DNA of 64,000 bases from CAZNPL01 sp964574815 (GTDB taxonomy: Bacteria; Planctomycetota; Phycisphaerae; UBA1845), in assembly GCA_964574815.1 (NCBI GenBank), contig CAZNPL010000021.1:1-64000 (forward strand), written 5' to 3'. The notes below the pieces were generated by a model. That model saw only the letters and a program-made list of their open reading frames with translations. It was not told where the DNA came from and did no database searches. Position numbers and translations under genes: made by a program. How positions within the stretch are numbered: the first letter of the stretch is position 1; every line of letters starts with the position of its first letter. Of the stretch, positions 56,171-64,000 are shown in pieces.

Positions 56171-56217
56171 ATGAGGCACGCGCGCTGAGAACGGATTTGG
56201 GTGCATCGAGATGAACG

Positions 56218-57702
56218 CTACACTCGGGCGGTGAGCCACTTGCCTCTGGTGAAGCGGGTGAAGGCGAGGCTGCCGCGCACGGCCATGTCGATACACATGG
56301 CACCCCAGGCGCCCATCAGGCCCCAGCCCAGAGTGATGCCCAGGAGGTAGCCCAGCGGCAGGCGGACCAGACCCACCGAGACGATGGTGATGATCAGCGG
56401 ATAACGCGTGTCGCCGGCGCCTCGGAGGGCGCCGATGTAAATGATCGAGGCGAGCAGGAAGATCTGGAAGAAGGCGGCCATCTTCAGGGCGGGGATGCCG
56501 ACCATCCAGACGATGGGGTCGCTCTGCATGGTGCGGAAGATGAGATCGGCGCCGAAGTAATAGAAAGCGGTGAGTCCGATGCCGAGGATTCCGCACTGGA
56601 GGACACCTTCGTGGCCGGCGCGGACGGCGCGGTCGCGGTTGCGGGCGCCGAGGGCCTGGCCGACGACGGTGGCGGTGGCCTTGGACCACGCGCTGGCGGG
56701 CAGATAGGTGAAGGCCTCGATGCGGACGCCGATGATGTGGGCGGCGTAGTAGATGGGGGCGATCTGCTGGTCGCCGAGGTTGGCGATGATGATCAAAAAG
56801 ATGAAATGCCCGGTCCACATGGTGGCGCCGTCGAGGGCGGCGGGCAGCCCGATCCGGAGGATGCGGCGAGTGGACTCGATGCGGGGGCGCAGTTCGGCCG
56901 GCGTCAGCCGCAGGTCGCTGCGGCCATGGGCCAGGACGAGCAGCGTGAGGACGCCGCCGACGAATCGCCCGGCGACGGTGCCGATGGCCACGCCGTCGGT
57001 GCCGAGCGCGGGCAACGGGCCGGTTCCGAAGACGAGGGCATACGAGACGGTCATGTTCACGATGTTCACGACCGTGAGGATCTTGAGCGGCGTGCGCATG
57101 TCACCAACGCCGCGGAGGGCGGCGGCGCCGATGAGCGTGAGGCTGGTGAAGACGAAGCCGGTGGCGTCGATGCGGAGGTAGCGGACGATGATATCCAGCG
57201 TCTCGCCGCTCATGTTCTGCACGCGGCCCAGCCACGGCGCGATCCAGTAGATGAAAGCGAAGGCGGCGAATCCCATGCCGACGGCCAGCACCATCGATTG
57301 GTTGGCGTAGTGGTTGGCGCGTTCCCGCTGGACGGCGCCGGTGAAGCGGGCCACCAGGGCGGTCGTGCCGATCCCGACCAGCATGAAGAGCATCGAGATG
57401 AGCCACTCGACGTAGGCGCCCAGGCCGATGGCGGCGGTGGCCGCGACGCTGATCCGGCCTGCGAGCCAGATGTCGAAAATGCCGACAAAAGAATTAAGCA
57501 GTTCCTCACCGAGGACGGGCATGGCCAGGACAAAGACGGCCCGGCGGACGGTTCCTCGGTTGGCGATGGAAACAAAGGCGGTTGGAGAGACCGGATCGGG
57601 GGATTGATCTGCGGTGGTGGCTGAGTTCGCCGATTGCCCCACGGGGTGCATCTCCGATGCGACTGGAATGCGAGGACGGAGCGTACCGCGCGTCCGAAAC
57701 AT
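56218..57702 (-). CDS. MATE-family multidrug/toxin efflux transporter
   Basis: A 494-residue, 12-helix exporter of the multidrug and toxic compound extrusion (MATE) family, driven by Na+ or H+. Two homologous halves are visible, each starting with a helix pair and a PV/PA loop (AVFVLAMPVLGEELLN and ILRIGLPAALDGATMW). LRGVGDMRTPLKI and LRGAGDTRYPLII are the paired family motifs. The start is uncertain: ATG 57702 is used, ATG 57651 is possible; the first ~50 residues are Ser/Thr/Pro-rich and unlike the family. The gene stands alone. Confidence 0.9.
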   Translation of the reverse strand: MFRTRGTLRPRIPVASEMHPVGQSANSATTADQSPDPVSPTAFVSIANRGTVRRAVFVLAMPVLGEELLNSFVGIFDIWLAGRISVAATAAIGLGAYVEWLISMLFMLVGIGTTALVARFTGAVQRERANHYANQSMVLAVGMGFAAFAFIYWIAPWLGRVQNMSGETLDIIVRYLRIDATGFVFTSLTLIGAAALRGVGDMRTPLKILTVVNIVNMTVSYALVFGTGPLPALGTDGVAIGTVAGRFVGGVLTLLVLAHGRSDLRLTPAELRPRIESTRRILRIGLPAALDGATMWTGHFIFLIIIANLGDQQIAPIYYAAHIIGVRIEAFTYLPASAWSKATATVVGQALGARNRDRAVRAGHEGVLQCGILGIGLTAFYYFGADLIFRTMQSDPIVWMVGIPALKMAAFFQIFLLASIIYIGALRGAGDTRYPLIITIVSVGLVRLPLGYLLGITLGWGLMGAWGAMCIDMAVRGSLAFTRFTRGKWLTARV

Positions 57703-57830
57703 CGTCAATTTGAGCAGAGCGCTTGAGTCCGGCCGGATGTTGAGGCAACCGGCGATCGCGTGCGTGACGATTCAGGCGGGTTACACTGGTCCGCGTCAGG
57801 CGGACTGCCAGTGGGAATACCTGAATCGGT

Positions 57831-57949
57831 AACTGAAGAACCGCACGGGCGCCAGGAACGATGACAGGCCGACGCAAGCGTGGGCATAGCACCCGCGGTA
57901 CTTGAGGAACCGAACGGGCGGATCGGCCTAAGGCCGACCCGTGGCACCG
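57831..57949. repeat. Imperfect direct repeat plus palindromes upstream of yacL
   Basis: Related 20-bp units ending GAACCG..CGGGCG occur at ~57831-57851 and 57899-57919. Between and after them are GCAAGCGTGGGCATAGCACCC and TCGGCC-TAA-GGCCGA followed by CGTGGCACC. The phrase resembles the second half of 35671-35756. Confidence 0.55.
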
Positions 57950-58005
57950 AAGATCGAATGCCGCCTAAACTGTCGCGGCAGTCCGGTGGTGGTTGAAGAG
58001 CACAA

Positions 58006-58033
58006 TTGATCGGTGCGTGGCCTGGTGTATACT
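58006..58033 (+). promoter_or_regulatory. Predicted sigma70-type promoter of yacL-ispD
   Basis: TTGATC, 16 nt, TATACT, ~130 nt upstream of the yacL ATG. Confidence 0.6.
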
Positions 58034-58164
58034 TCTAGTGGAATTATTGTGCTGATAAGCGGGCCCGCTTTCCGGCCGATGCTCGGGTCGGTTCGGGCGC
58101 CACTTCCCTGACATCAGTCAGCACACCTGCTCGCAAAAGAACGCGTCATACAGGAGCAGCCATC

Positions 58165-59373
58165 ATGCTGGTCATTCTTCGAGCCGTCTTCATGCTGGCG
58201 CTGGGCGTGGTGGCCATCACGTTCATCGTCGGCTCCGAACCGCAGGCCGGTGCGACGGAGTGGTTCCATCGACACGCCGACCTCCTGCTGATCAGTTGCC
58301 TGGGGGTCGCACTGATCGTCATTGCAATTGACATCTTCATCCCGCAGAAATCGCTGAAGGGGATTTCGGGCGTGTTCTTCGGGCTGGTGGTGGGGATGGT
58401 GATCGCGTTCGGCCTGTCGCTGATTGTGGACCTGGCCGTCGAGTCGCTGACCCGCACGTTTCCGGATCTCCGTCGCCCGGTCTTCGCCGACGTGCCCGTG
58501 GAGGAGCCGATCATCGAGGTCGATGAGCAGGGGCGGCGGCTGCACACGACAAAAACCACCATCAAGAGGCAGCAGATCGGATACAGCGATCATCCGTTCG
58601 TCAGCACGGTGAAGCTGATCCTCGGCGTAATTTGCTGTTATCTGACGGTGAGCTTCATCCTGCAGACCAAGGACGACGTGCGCTTCGTCATCCCGTACGT
58701 GGAATTTGCGCGGCAGGCCAAGGGCGGCCGACCACTCGTGCTGGACACGTCGGTGATCATTGACGGCCGCATTCTGGACATTGCCGACACGCGGGTGTTC
58801 GAGTCGGAGTTCATCGTGCCGAAGTTCGTGCTGGGCGAGCTGCAATCGATCGCCGACAGCGCCGAGAAGCTCAAACGCAATCGCGGGCGTCGGGGGCTGG
58901 ATATTCTGAACAAGCTGCAGGGAATCAGCACGATCGACGTTCGCATCATGGACTACCGCGCCGAGCCGGGCGGGCCGACGACGGTCGACGAGCGGCTGGT
59001 CGATCTGGCGATGCAGGTCAACGGGCGCATCGTCACCAACGACTACAACCTGAACCAGGTCGCGCAGGTGCACGGCGTGGACGTGATCAACATCAACGAT
59101 ATCGCCAACGCGTTGAAGCCGGTGTATCTGCCGGGCGAGCGATTCCGGCTCAAGATCGTCAAGCCGGGCGAGGACCCGGGGCAGGGCGTCGGCTACCTGG
59201 AAGACGGCACCATGGTCGTGATCAACGGCGGGCGGGACTTCATCGGCCAGTCGGTGGATGTGTCGGTCACCAGTTCGCTGCAGACCTCGGCCGGCCGGAT
59301 GATCTTCGCCCGGGCCGACGGGGCCACGCCGGCGCCGTCGAAGGAGCGTTCGACGCAGCGGTCGAAGACGTAG
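58165..59373 (+). CDS. yacL: YacL-family membrane protein with PIN and TRAM domains
   Basis: A 402-residue protein of the YacL family. Four hydrophobic helices occupy ~1-165 (for example VVAITFIVGSE, LLLISCLGVALIVIA). A PIN nuclease domain follows (~190-310): LVLDTSVIIDGRILDI, FVLGELQSIAD, RGLDILNKLQ and RIVTNDYNLNQVA carry the metal-binding Asp/Glu set. A TRAM domain (RFRLKIVKPGED, GVGYLEDGTMVVI) ends it. It probably has RNA-related nuclease activity at the membrane. The order yacL-ispD is as in Bacillus and others. GAGCAGCCATC precedes the ATG. Confidence 0.9.
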   Translation: MLVILRAVFMLALGVVAITFIVGSEPQAGATEWFHRHADLLLISCLGVALIVIAIDIFIPQKSLKGISGVFFGLVVGMVIAFGLSLIVDLAVESLTRTFPDLRRPVFADVPVEEPIIEVDEQGRRLHTTKTTIKRQQIGYSDHPFVSTVKLILGVICCYLTVSFILQTKDDVRFVIPYVEFARQAKGGRPLVLDTSVIIDGRILDIADTRVFESEFIVPKFVLGELQSIADSAEKLKRNRGRRGLDILNKLQGISTIDVRIMDYRAEPGGPTTVDERLVDLAMQVNGRIVTNDYNLNQVAQVHGVDVININDIANALKPVYLPGERFRLKIVKPGEDPGQGVGYLEDGTMVVINGGRDFIGQSVDVSVTSSLQTSAGRMIFARADGATPAPSKERSTQRSKT

Positions 59374-59568
59374 CGGGCGGGGTTGGCCTGACGGCTCGGC
59401 AGGAGCCTTCCCCTCCCTGTGGCCGCCAAGCATCTCTCATGTGCCGCGTTCGGCGCGTCACCCTTGCCTCGTGCCGGGTCCACGTGTTTAATGAACTGAT
59501 GGGCGGAGTCTCGCTTCACGCGCGTCCGGGGCGGGCATTCGGGTTCCAACTTCGACGAGGAGCAACCC

Positions 59569-60309
59569 ATGGCAGACACGAAAGTCAGCGTGATCATTCC
59601 TGCGGCCGGCAAAGGGGAACGTTTCGGCGGCGGCGATAACAAGACCTTCGCGAAGCTCGGGGGACGGCCGATGTTCCTGCGGTCAGTCGAGCATTTCATC
59701 AACCGGGAGGACGTCTGTCAGACGATCCTGGTGGTCAGCCCGTCGGATATGGAGCAGATGAAGGAAAAGTACGCGGCCAACCTGGCGTTCATGGGCGTGA
59801 CGCTCGTCGAGGGCGGCGATCGGCGGATGGACTCGGTGGCCAAGGGGCTGGAGAAGGTGTCCGAGGAGGCCGGCTTGGTGGCGGTACACGATGCGGCCCG
59901 GCCTTGCGTCACGAGCGATATGATCGACGCGGTCTTCGCGGAGGGAGGCAAGAGCGGAGCGGCGATCCTGGCCACGCCGCTGCACGGGACCATCAAGCGC
60001 GTCAGCGGGGCGGGCGTGGTTGAATCGACGATTCCGCGTGAGAGCCTGTACGAGGCCCAGACGCCGCAGGTGTTCAAACGGGAGTTGCTGGTCGAGGCCT
60101 ATCAGAACCTGCCGGAGGATGCTGAGGAGCTGACCGACGAAGCTCAGTTGTTGGAGCGGCAAGGGCATCCGGTGAGCATCGTCGCGTCGGATGCGACCAA
60201 TCTGAAGGTCACCACCAAGGGCGACATCACGCTGGCCAACGCGATTCTGAAATCCCGCCCGGCCAAGCCAACCAAGGCGCTGGGCGCGTTTGAAGAGGCG
60301 CAGTGGTAA
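59569..60309 (+). CDS. ispD: 2-C-methyl-D-erythritol 4-phosphate cytidylyltransferase
   Basis: A 246-residue enzyme of the non-mevalonate isoprenoid pathway, converting MEP and CTP to CDP-ME. The CTP-binding loop is PAAGKGERFGGG with Lys KTFAKL, the conserved HDAARP motif occurs as VAVHDAARPCV, and AQTPQVF and DEAQLLERQG are as in the family. AGGAG lies 5-6 nt before ATG 59569. It follows yacL at ~195 bp and suggests use of the MEP pathway. The next enzyme gene ispF is not here. Confidence 0.94.
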   Translation: MADTKVSVIIPAAGKGERFGGGDNKTFAKLGGRPMFLRSVEHFINREDVCQTILVVSPSDMEQMKEKYAANLAFMGVTLVEGGDRRMDSVAKGLEKVSEEAGLVAVHDAARPCVTSDMIDAVFAEGGKSGAAILATPLHGTIKRVSGAGVVESTIPRESLYEAQTPQVFKRELLVEAYQNLPEDAEELTDEAQLLERQGHPVSIVASDATNLKVTTKGDITLANAILKSRPAKPTKALGAFEEAQW

Positions 60310-60519
60310 CGGGGCGGCCGCACAGGCATCTTGGCCCCCGTTTCATCGCCGAATTCGCGATTCCGCTTCTTTGCCCCGCTGATGCGGACGTCCTGCACCG
60401 GCGTGGCGGACCGATGGACGGCGTGCGTCCACCGCGCTACGATCCTGTTGATTCTTGCGAGGAGGGTTCGGGCCGGCACGCCGGGCGGCTTTCGGCGGAA
60501 CTCATGAGGGGCCGATACC

Positions 60520-60981
60520 GTGTCGGCCGTGCGTGGCGGGCTTTATCTCGATAAAACTGCGTTGCGGATCAAACACACAGTTTATATCTCGCTCGGTCTG
60601 TTGTGCGTTGTGCTGGGGAGCATCGGCCTGTTCTTGCCGCTGCTGCCGACGACGCCGTTTTTGCTGTTGGCGGCGTTTCTGTTTGCCGGGAGCAGTGAGC
60701 GCCTGCACGAGTGGCTTCTGGCGCACAAGCATCTGGGGCCGTATATTCATGCGTTTCGCGGCAAGCGCGGGCTGACCAGGACGCAGAAGTTTCGCATCGC
60801 CGCTTCCTTTACAGTTCTCTTCGGGATCAGCATCTACGTCATCCCACACATCGCCGTCAAATTGGCGCTGGGCTTCTGGTGGTTGTTCTGGGTGGTGTTT
60901 ATCTATCGCATCAGAACGGCTGCGGAATCCGCGACGCCGGACCAGGCGAGCGCGCCTGAGACTCCTCCAACTCTCAGATAA
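60520..60981 (+). CDS. DUF454 (YbaN-like) inner-membrane protein
   Basis: A 153-residue membrane protein with four helices. The family phrase LGSIGLFLPLLPTTPFLLLAA is followed by a hydrophilic loop (SSERLHEWLLAHKHLGPYI) and RGKRGLTRTQK, as in YbaN/DUF454. Function is unknown for the family. GTG 60520 is chosen: GAGGGG lies ~8 nt upstream and no ATG gives a sensible N-terminus. Confidence 0.85.
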   Translation: MSAVRGGLYLDKTALRIKHTVYISLGLLCVVLGSIGLFLPLLPTTPFLLLAAFLFAGSSERLHEWLLAHKHLGPYIHAFRGKRGLTRTQKFRIAASFTVLFGISIYVIPHIAVKLALGFWWLFWVVFIYRIRTAAESATPDQASAPETPPTLR

Positions 60982-61083
60982 CATTCTTCTCAGCCTGAGG
61001 TTGTACACGCCAACGATGGTCTGGGGCGTTCTCAACCGCTATTCGTAGTTGGCGGATTGCGGCCCGCGGCCGCGAAAGGTCGC

Positions 61084-61112
61084 TTGACCGGGCCTTCGGC
61101 GTCGGGTATTAT
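61084..61112 (+). promoter_or_regulatory. Predicted promoter of the final secreted-protein gene
   Basis: TTGACC, 17 nt, TATTAT, ~240 nt before ATG 61354. The -35 and -10 boxes and spacing are close to the sigma70 consensus. Confidence 0.65.
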
Positions 61113-61132
61113 GGTAGGTCACCGATGGAGGC

Positions 61133-61148
61133 CTGCTCTTTGGAGCAG
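61133..61148. repeat. Short palindrome related to the dispersed family
   Basis: CTGCTC-TTTG-GAGCAG followed by TGCCA, resembling the CCACTGCTC palindromes at 7731 and 52598. Confidence 0.6.
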
Positions 61149-61353
61149 TGCCATGAATTGTCATAGCGGTGCGCCGATCGGCGCCAGCGCCCCTGTCTTT
61201 GCCGGCGGCCACGCCGGTTCTCCCGGTCGACCTGTACAAGCAGCTCGCGCACGGATTGCCTGCGTGTCATCCCCCGTCAATCGGGCGTTTACAGCAGAGC
61301 GCGCCCCAACGGCCTCGTTTTCTGATTGCAAGAATGATGGAAGGAGAGACATC

Positions 61354-64000
61354 ATGCGCGCGCTTTGCTATTTCGCCGTGGTGCACGCATTGCTGTGCGC
61401 CGTGCCGGTCATGCCGGCCCGGGCTGCCGGCGATTCCGAACCCAACAATACGATCGAGACTGCAACGCCCACCGGTCTGCAGCTCTGGGACACCGTGGTG
61501 GTTTCAGACGGGCAAATCGGCAATGGCGTACTCCGGGCAGCCGACCGGGATCTATTCTCGTTCGAGGTTTCGCCGGAGGTGGCGTTGCCGGTGCATCTGA
61601 CGGCAAGGCTGGTGACGACCAACGGGAATCTTGACGGCTACGTTCGGGTGTTCAATTCGGCCGGATTCGACGTGGCGCGGCTGGACGACTCGGACGGCAC
61701 TATCCATCCGGTTTTACAGACCTACCTGCTCGAGCCGGGGACTCACTATGTGGCGGTATCGGATGCGTTAAACCCGGCTTACTGGTCGACCGACGCCCAG
61801 ACCGGCCGGGCGGCGAAGACCGGAGAGTACGAGCTTGCGCTGACGCTGTGGCACGCCCCCAGCCTCCAGGAGTCCCTGGAGCTCGAGGGCGATGCTCCGA
61901 TCATGGTGAACGAGCTGCCATTCGTGGCCGAGCGGCAGTTCATCGGCGACGGCCCGATCCTCCCTTCCCGCGATCTTGGTCGGGATCTTCGACTTGATGA
62001 AGATCGCTACCGTTTACATGTCGATGCGACGTCGATCCTTTCGATCACGGTCACGCCGAAGCCGTCGGAGGCGCTCGATCCGCACGTGAGTGTGGTCGTG
62101 GCCGGCGACGTGATGGAGGAGCTAGAGGGATTCGCGTCGGTGGGGAACATCACGCGTACGCAGCGTATCGAGTTGGCTCTGCCGGCGGACTCGGGCGATG
62201 TCGACGTCGTCATCCGCGGCACGGTCGATGCGCCCGACGAGCGGGATCGGCAATACGGGAGCGTGGGGTTCTACGATCTGGAGATCGACCTACAGCCGAC
62301 GGGGACAGAAGGCGGGCCCTACGAGCCGAACGATTCGTTGGTGCTGGCGACTCCGAGTGGAACTCCCGGCGCGGGCACGGAGACTTTTTCGGCATACGTC
62401 GGTGACGGCGAGTACGGCGCGACGCGAGGGGACATCGATATGTTCTTCGCGGGTCTCCAGCACGAATCCGTGCTGCAGGTAGACGTCGTTCCGGTCGATG
62501 GCAGCGATCTCAATCCCGTGGCCGTTCTGTACGATCGCGAAGGGCTCGAACTGGCCAGATGGCACGCGGACGCCGATCGGGAAATTCACGTGGAGCAGTC
62601 GCTTTCCTGTGAACATCTAGGCCGGACCTTTTTCGACGAGGTACGGTTCAGCAGAATCGCCATTTCGGTCATGGGTGTGGGCGACCGCGTGCCGATGGAC
62701 CCGTTCATTCCCACTTGGCGATTATGGTGGTCGCGCCCACCGCCGAAAGTATCGCTATCGCGCTATCTGCTGGACGGCGGACCCGGTTCGACCGGGGCCT
62801 ACGAACTGACGCTCACACGTACGACCTCGCCTTGCGACGATGAGCCCAACGACACGATTCCCGACGCGACCGAGACGGAGATCGTGGACGCAGGGCAGTT
62901 CTCCTGTCTGGGTGTCCCGGCGGGTAACGGGCCGTGCTTTGCCGAGTTCGGGTATGAGCGCGATGTGGACCTCTACCGGGTGAGCGTCACGAATGTGCCC
63001 AGGATGCTGGATGTCTCGTTGAAATCGTGCAGTGGACTGGCGGGCTCATTGCGGTTGTTCAACGGCGAGGGCGGTGATTTAGTTGAACCGTTGCGGTTGT
63101 ACTTTCGGGAAACGCCCGTGGATGGTTCGATTTCACTGGTCCTGGAGTCAGCTGGGGATTACTTCGTCGGCGTTTCGTCTAATGAAAACCCTGCATACGA
63201 CCCGTTTGAAGCCTGTTCAGGCTGGGGCGTCCAAGGACTGGGCCGGGCCTCGTACGACCTCGATATTCGAATGTCGGCTGCCGATGGTGAGCCTGCCGTT
63301 GCGACGGAAGGCGCCCTGGGGGCCGGGGAGTCCGTCCGGCGCCTGTTCGCAACGCGGATGGACCCCTTTCCCGAGACGATCGTCGAGCTCGACCCGGACA
63401 CCGGCGATACGCTCAACGAACTGCCGGCCCCGGAAGCGCCGCTTGGCGGCGGGGAAGGCATCGCCTTCGACGGAATCGAGGTCCGCGTGATGGGCGGCAG
63501 CGGCCGCTTTCCTTTCCTCTATCGGCTCGACTCGGATACCGGCGACGTGCTGGACCGCCGGATCGCCTGGTTCGGCTCGGGATTCTACGGCGGGATAGCC
63601 CTGCTCGGCGGGAATCTGTACGTCGTGGACCTGCTCGAAGATGCCATTTGGGTGGTTACGCGCGACCTTGATCGCGTCGTGCGGAAGCTGGACGTCGGAC
63701 GGCTCAACGGTGTCTCGATGTTCGGGGCCATCGCGGCCCAGGCCGCTCCGGCCCGGCTGGTGGTGCCCGACGCCGCGGAGCCGTCGAAGCTGCACGTTCT
63801 GGATGCGTCCGACGGGCGGCGTCTGACCAGTTTGAACCTCGGCGGGGTCTGTCTGTGCGATGCCGACTTCGACGGCGACGGGGATGTGGACGCTGGCGAC
63901 CGCGCTTTCCTGGAAGACTGCGCTCGACTGAGCGGCGTGGCCTTCGGCTGTGCTGCGGCCGATCTGAACTGCGACGGCGCCGTTGACTCGGCGGACGGCG
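61354..64000 (+). CDS. Large secreted PPC/dockerin-type protein, cut by the window end
   Basis: A partial protein of 882 residues in frame to the end of the window. AAGGAGAG lies 7 nt before ATG 61354, which opens a signal peptide (MRALCYFAVVHALLCAVPVM, cleavage near ARAAG). Three units starting SEPNNTIETATP, YEPNDSLVLATP and DEPNDTIPDATE are pre-peptidase C-terminal (PPC)-type beta domains. A propeller-like part follows. The visible end, DADFDGDGDVDAGDRAF and NCDGAVDSADG, is a pair of dockerin-like Ca loops. It is probably an extracellular binding or scaffold protein; no catalytic motif is seen in this part. Confidence 0.85.
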   Translation, partial: MRALCYFAVVHALLCAVPVMPARAAGDSEPNNTIETATPTGLQLWDTVVVSDGQIGNGVLRAADRDLFSFEVSPEVALPVHLTARLVTTNGNLDGYVRVFNSAGFDVARLDDSDGTIHPVLQTYLLEPGTHYVAVSDALNPAYWSTDAQTGRAAKTGEYELALTLWHAPSLQESLELEGDAPIMVNELPFVAERQFIGDGPILPSRDLGRDLRLDEDRYRLHVDATSILSITVTPKPSEALDPHVSVVVAGDVMEELEGFASVGNITRTQRIELALPADSGDVDVVIRGTVDAPDERDRQYGSVGFYDLEIDLQPTGTEGGPYEPNDSLVLATPSGTPGAGTETFSAYVGDGEYGATRGDIDMFFAGLQHESVLQVDVVPVDGSDLNPVAVLYDREGLELARWHADADREIHVEQSLSCEHLGRTFFDEVRFSRIAISVMGVGDRVPMDPFIPTWRLWWSRPPPKVSLSRYLLDGGPGSTGAYELTLTRTTSPCDDEPNDTIPDATETEIVDAGQFSCLGVPAGNGPCFAEFGYERDVDLYRVSVTNVPRMLDVSLKSCSGLAGSLRLFNGEGGDLVEPLRLYFRETPVDGSISLVLESAGDYFVGVSSNENPAYDPFEACSGWGVQGLGRASYDLDIRMSAADGEPAVATEGALGAGESVRRLFATRMDPFPETIVELDPDTGDTLNELPAPEAPLGGGEGIAFDGIEVRVMGGSGRFPFLYRLDSDTGDVLDRRIAWFGSGFYGGIALLGGNLYVVDLLEDAIWVVTRDLDRVVRKLDVGRLNGVSMFGAIAAQAAPARLVVPDAAEPSKLHVLDASDGRRLTSLNLGGVCLCDADFDGDGDVDAGDRAFLEDCARLSGVAFGCAAADLNCDGAVDSADG

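Larger units (their letters stand above)
55814..56217. other. 404-bp region between convergent kinase and MATE genes
   Basis: It holds two perfect stem-loops, 56004-56020 (TCAGCCC-TTC-GGGCTGA) and 56152-56170, the latter possibly terminating the MATE transcript. I see no coding potential. Confidence 0.5.
60982..61353. other. 372-bp leader of the last gene
   Basis: It contains the promoter at 61084-61112 and the hairpin at 61133-61148. Other ORFs here are not supported. Confidence 0.5.

Noticed and set aside
58114..59433. A 439-codon - strand frame over yacL.
   Set aside because: Antisense to PIN/TRAM; Arg/His/Asp-rich without family features.

Overview
The window reads as a high-GC chromosome segment of a member of the Planctomycetes, probably of the Phycisphaerae type. 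This rests on gene content, not on a marker gene. The clues are secreted proteins with MopE-type Cys/Asp repeats and dockerin-like Ca loops, an ECF sigma factor next to a Ser/Thr kinase with TPRs, a TackOD1 zinc-ribbon regulator, a PIN-TRAM/ispD pair, and dispersed palindromic repeats between genes. No rRNA, tRNA, CRISPR array or prophage was recognised.

Layout. 0.2-7.6 kb: a giant secreted MopE-repeat protein, an ABC exporter pair and a MobA-like nucleotidyltransferase. 7.8-9.5 kb: an orphan adenine-specific DNA methyltransferase. 9.7-13.7 kb: a leftward three-gene operon (degenerate receiver/TackOD1/degenerate GGDEF protein, HlyD-like protein, processive family-2 glycosyltransferase) that looks like a synthase-dependent exopolysaccharide machine. 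14.3-19.3 kb: an S9 peptidase, a SUKH immunity-like gene cut by an IS4-type insertion sequence whose transposase is frameshifted at an A6 run, and an HhH-GPD DNA glycosylase. 19.8-24.5 kb: B12-dependent ribonucleotide reductase with its promoter and terminator, a 42-codon ORF, endonuclease IV and a lone Flp pilin. 24.6-30.5 kb: a secreted EEP-fold enzyme with Cys-rich repeats, rsgA, pyrF and murD. 30.5-36.8 kb: YgeY-type M20 hydrolase, purine-type permease, adenine deaminase and selD. 37-39.7 kb: an unknown protein, TPM and LemA proteins and a 59-residue membrane peptide. 40-45.5 kb: thrS, infC, a DHH phosphoesterase and an alkaline-phosphatase-fold enzyme. 45.7-55.8 kb: a hybrid sensor kinase, a PQQ-type propeller, and the ECF sigma factor/kinase pair. 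56.2-64 kb: a MATE exporter, yacL, ispD, a DUF454 protein and the 5' part of a large secreted PPC/dockerin protein that runs off the window.

The most informative observations need reading beyond ATG-to-stop ORFs. selD continues through an in-frame TGA at codon 18 inside its active-site loop, with a plausible bacterial SECIS hairpin just downstream, so it is probably a selenoprotein. thrS has no ATG/GTG/TTG that yields a complete TGS domain and most likely starts at CTG (40064). infC most likely starts at ATC (42319) behind a 10-nt match to the 16S anti-SD. The exopolysaccharide operon is the best candidate for a poorly described system, because its regulator has lost both the receiver phospho-Asp and the GGDEF signature while keeping an intact zinc-ribbon core.

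Start sites, domain limits and functions were judged by eye; no database search was run.
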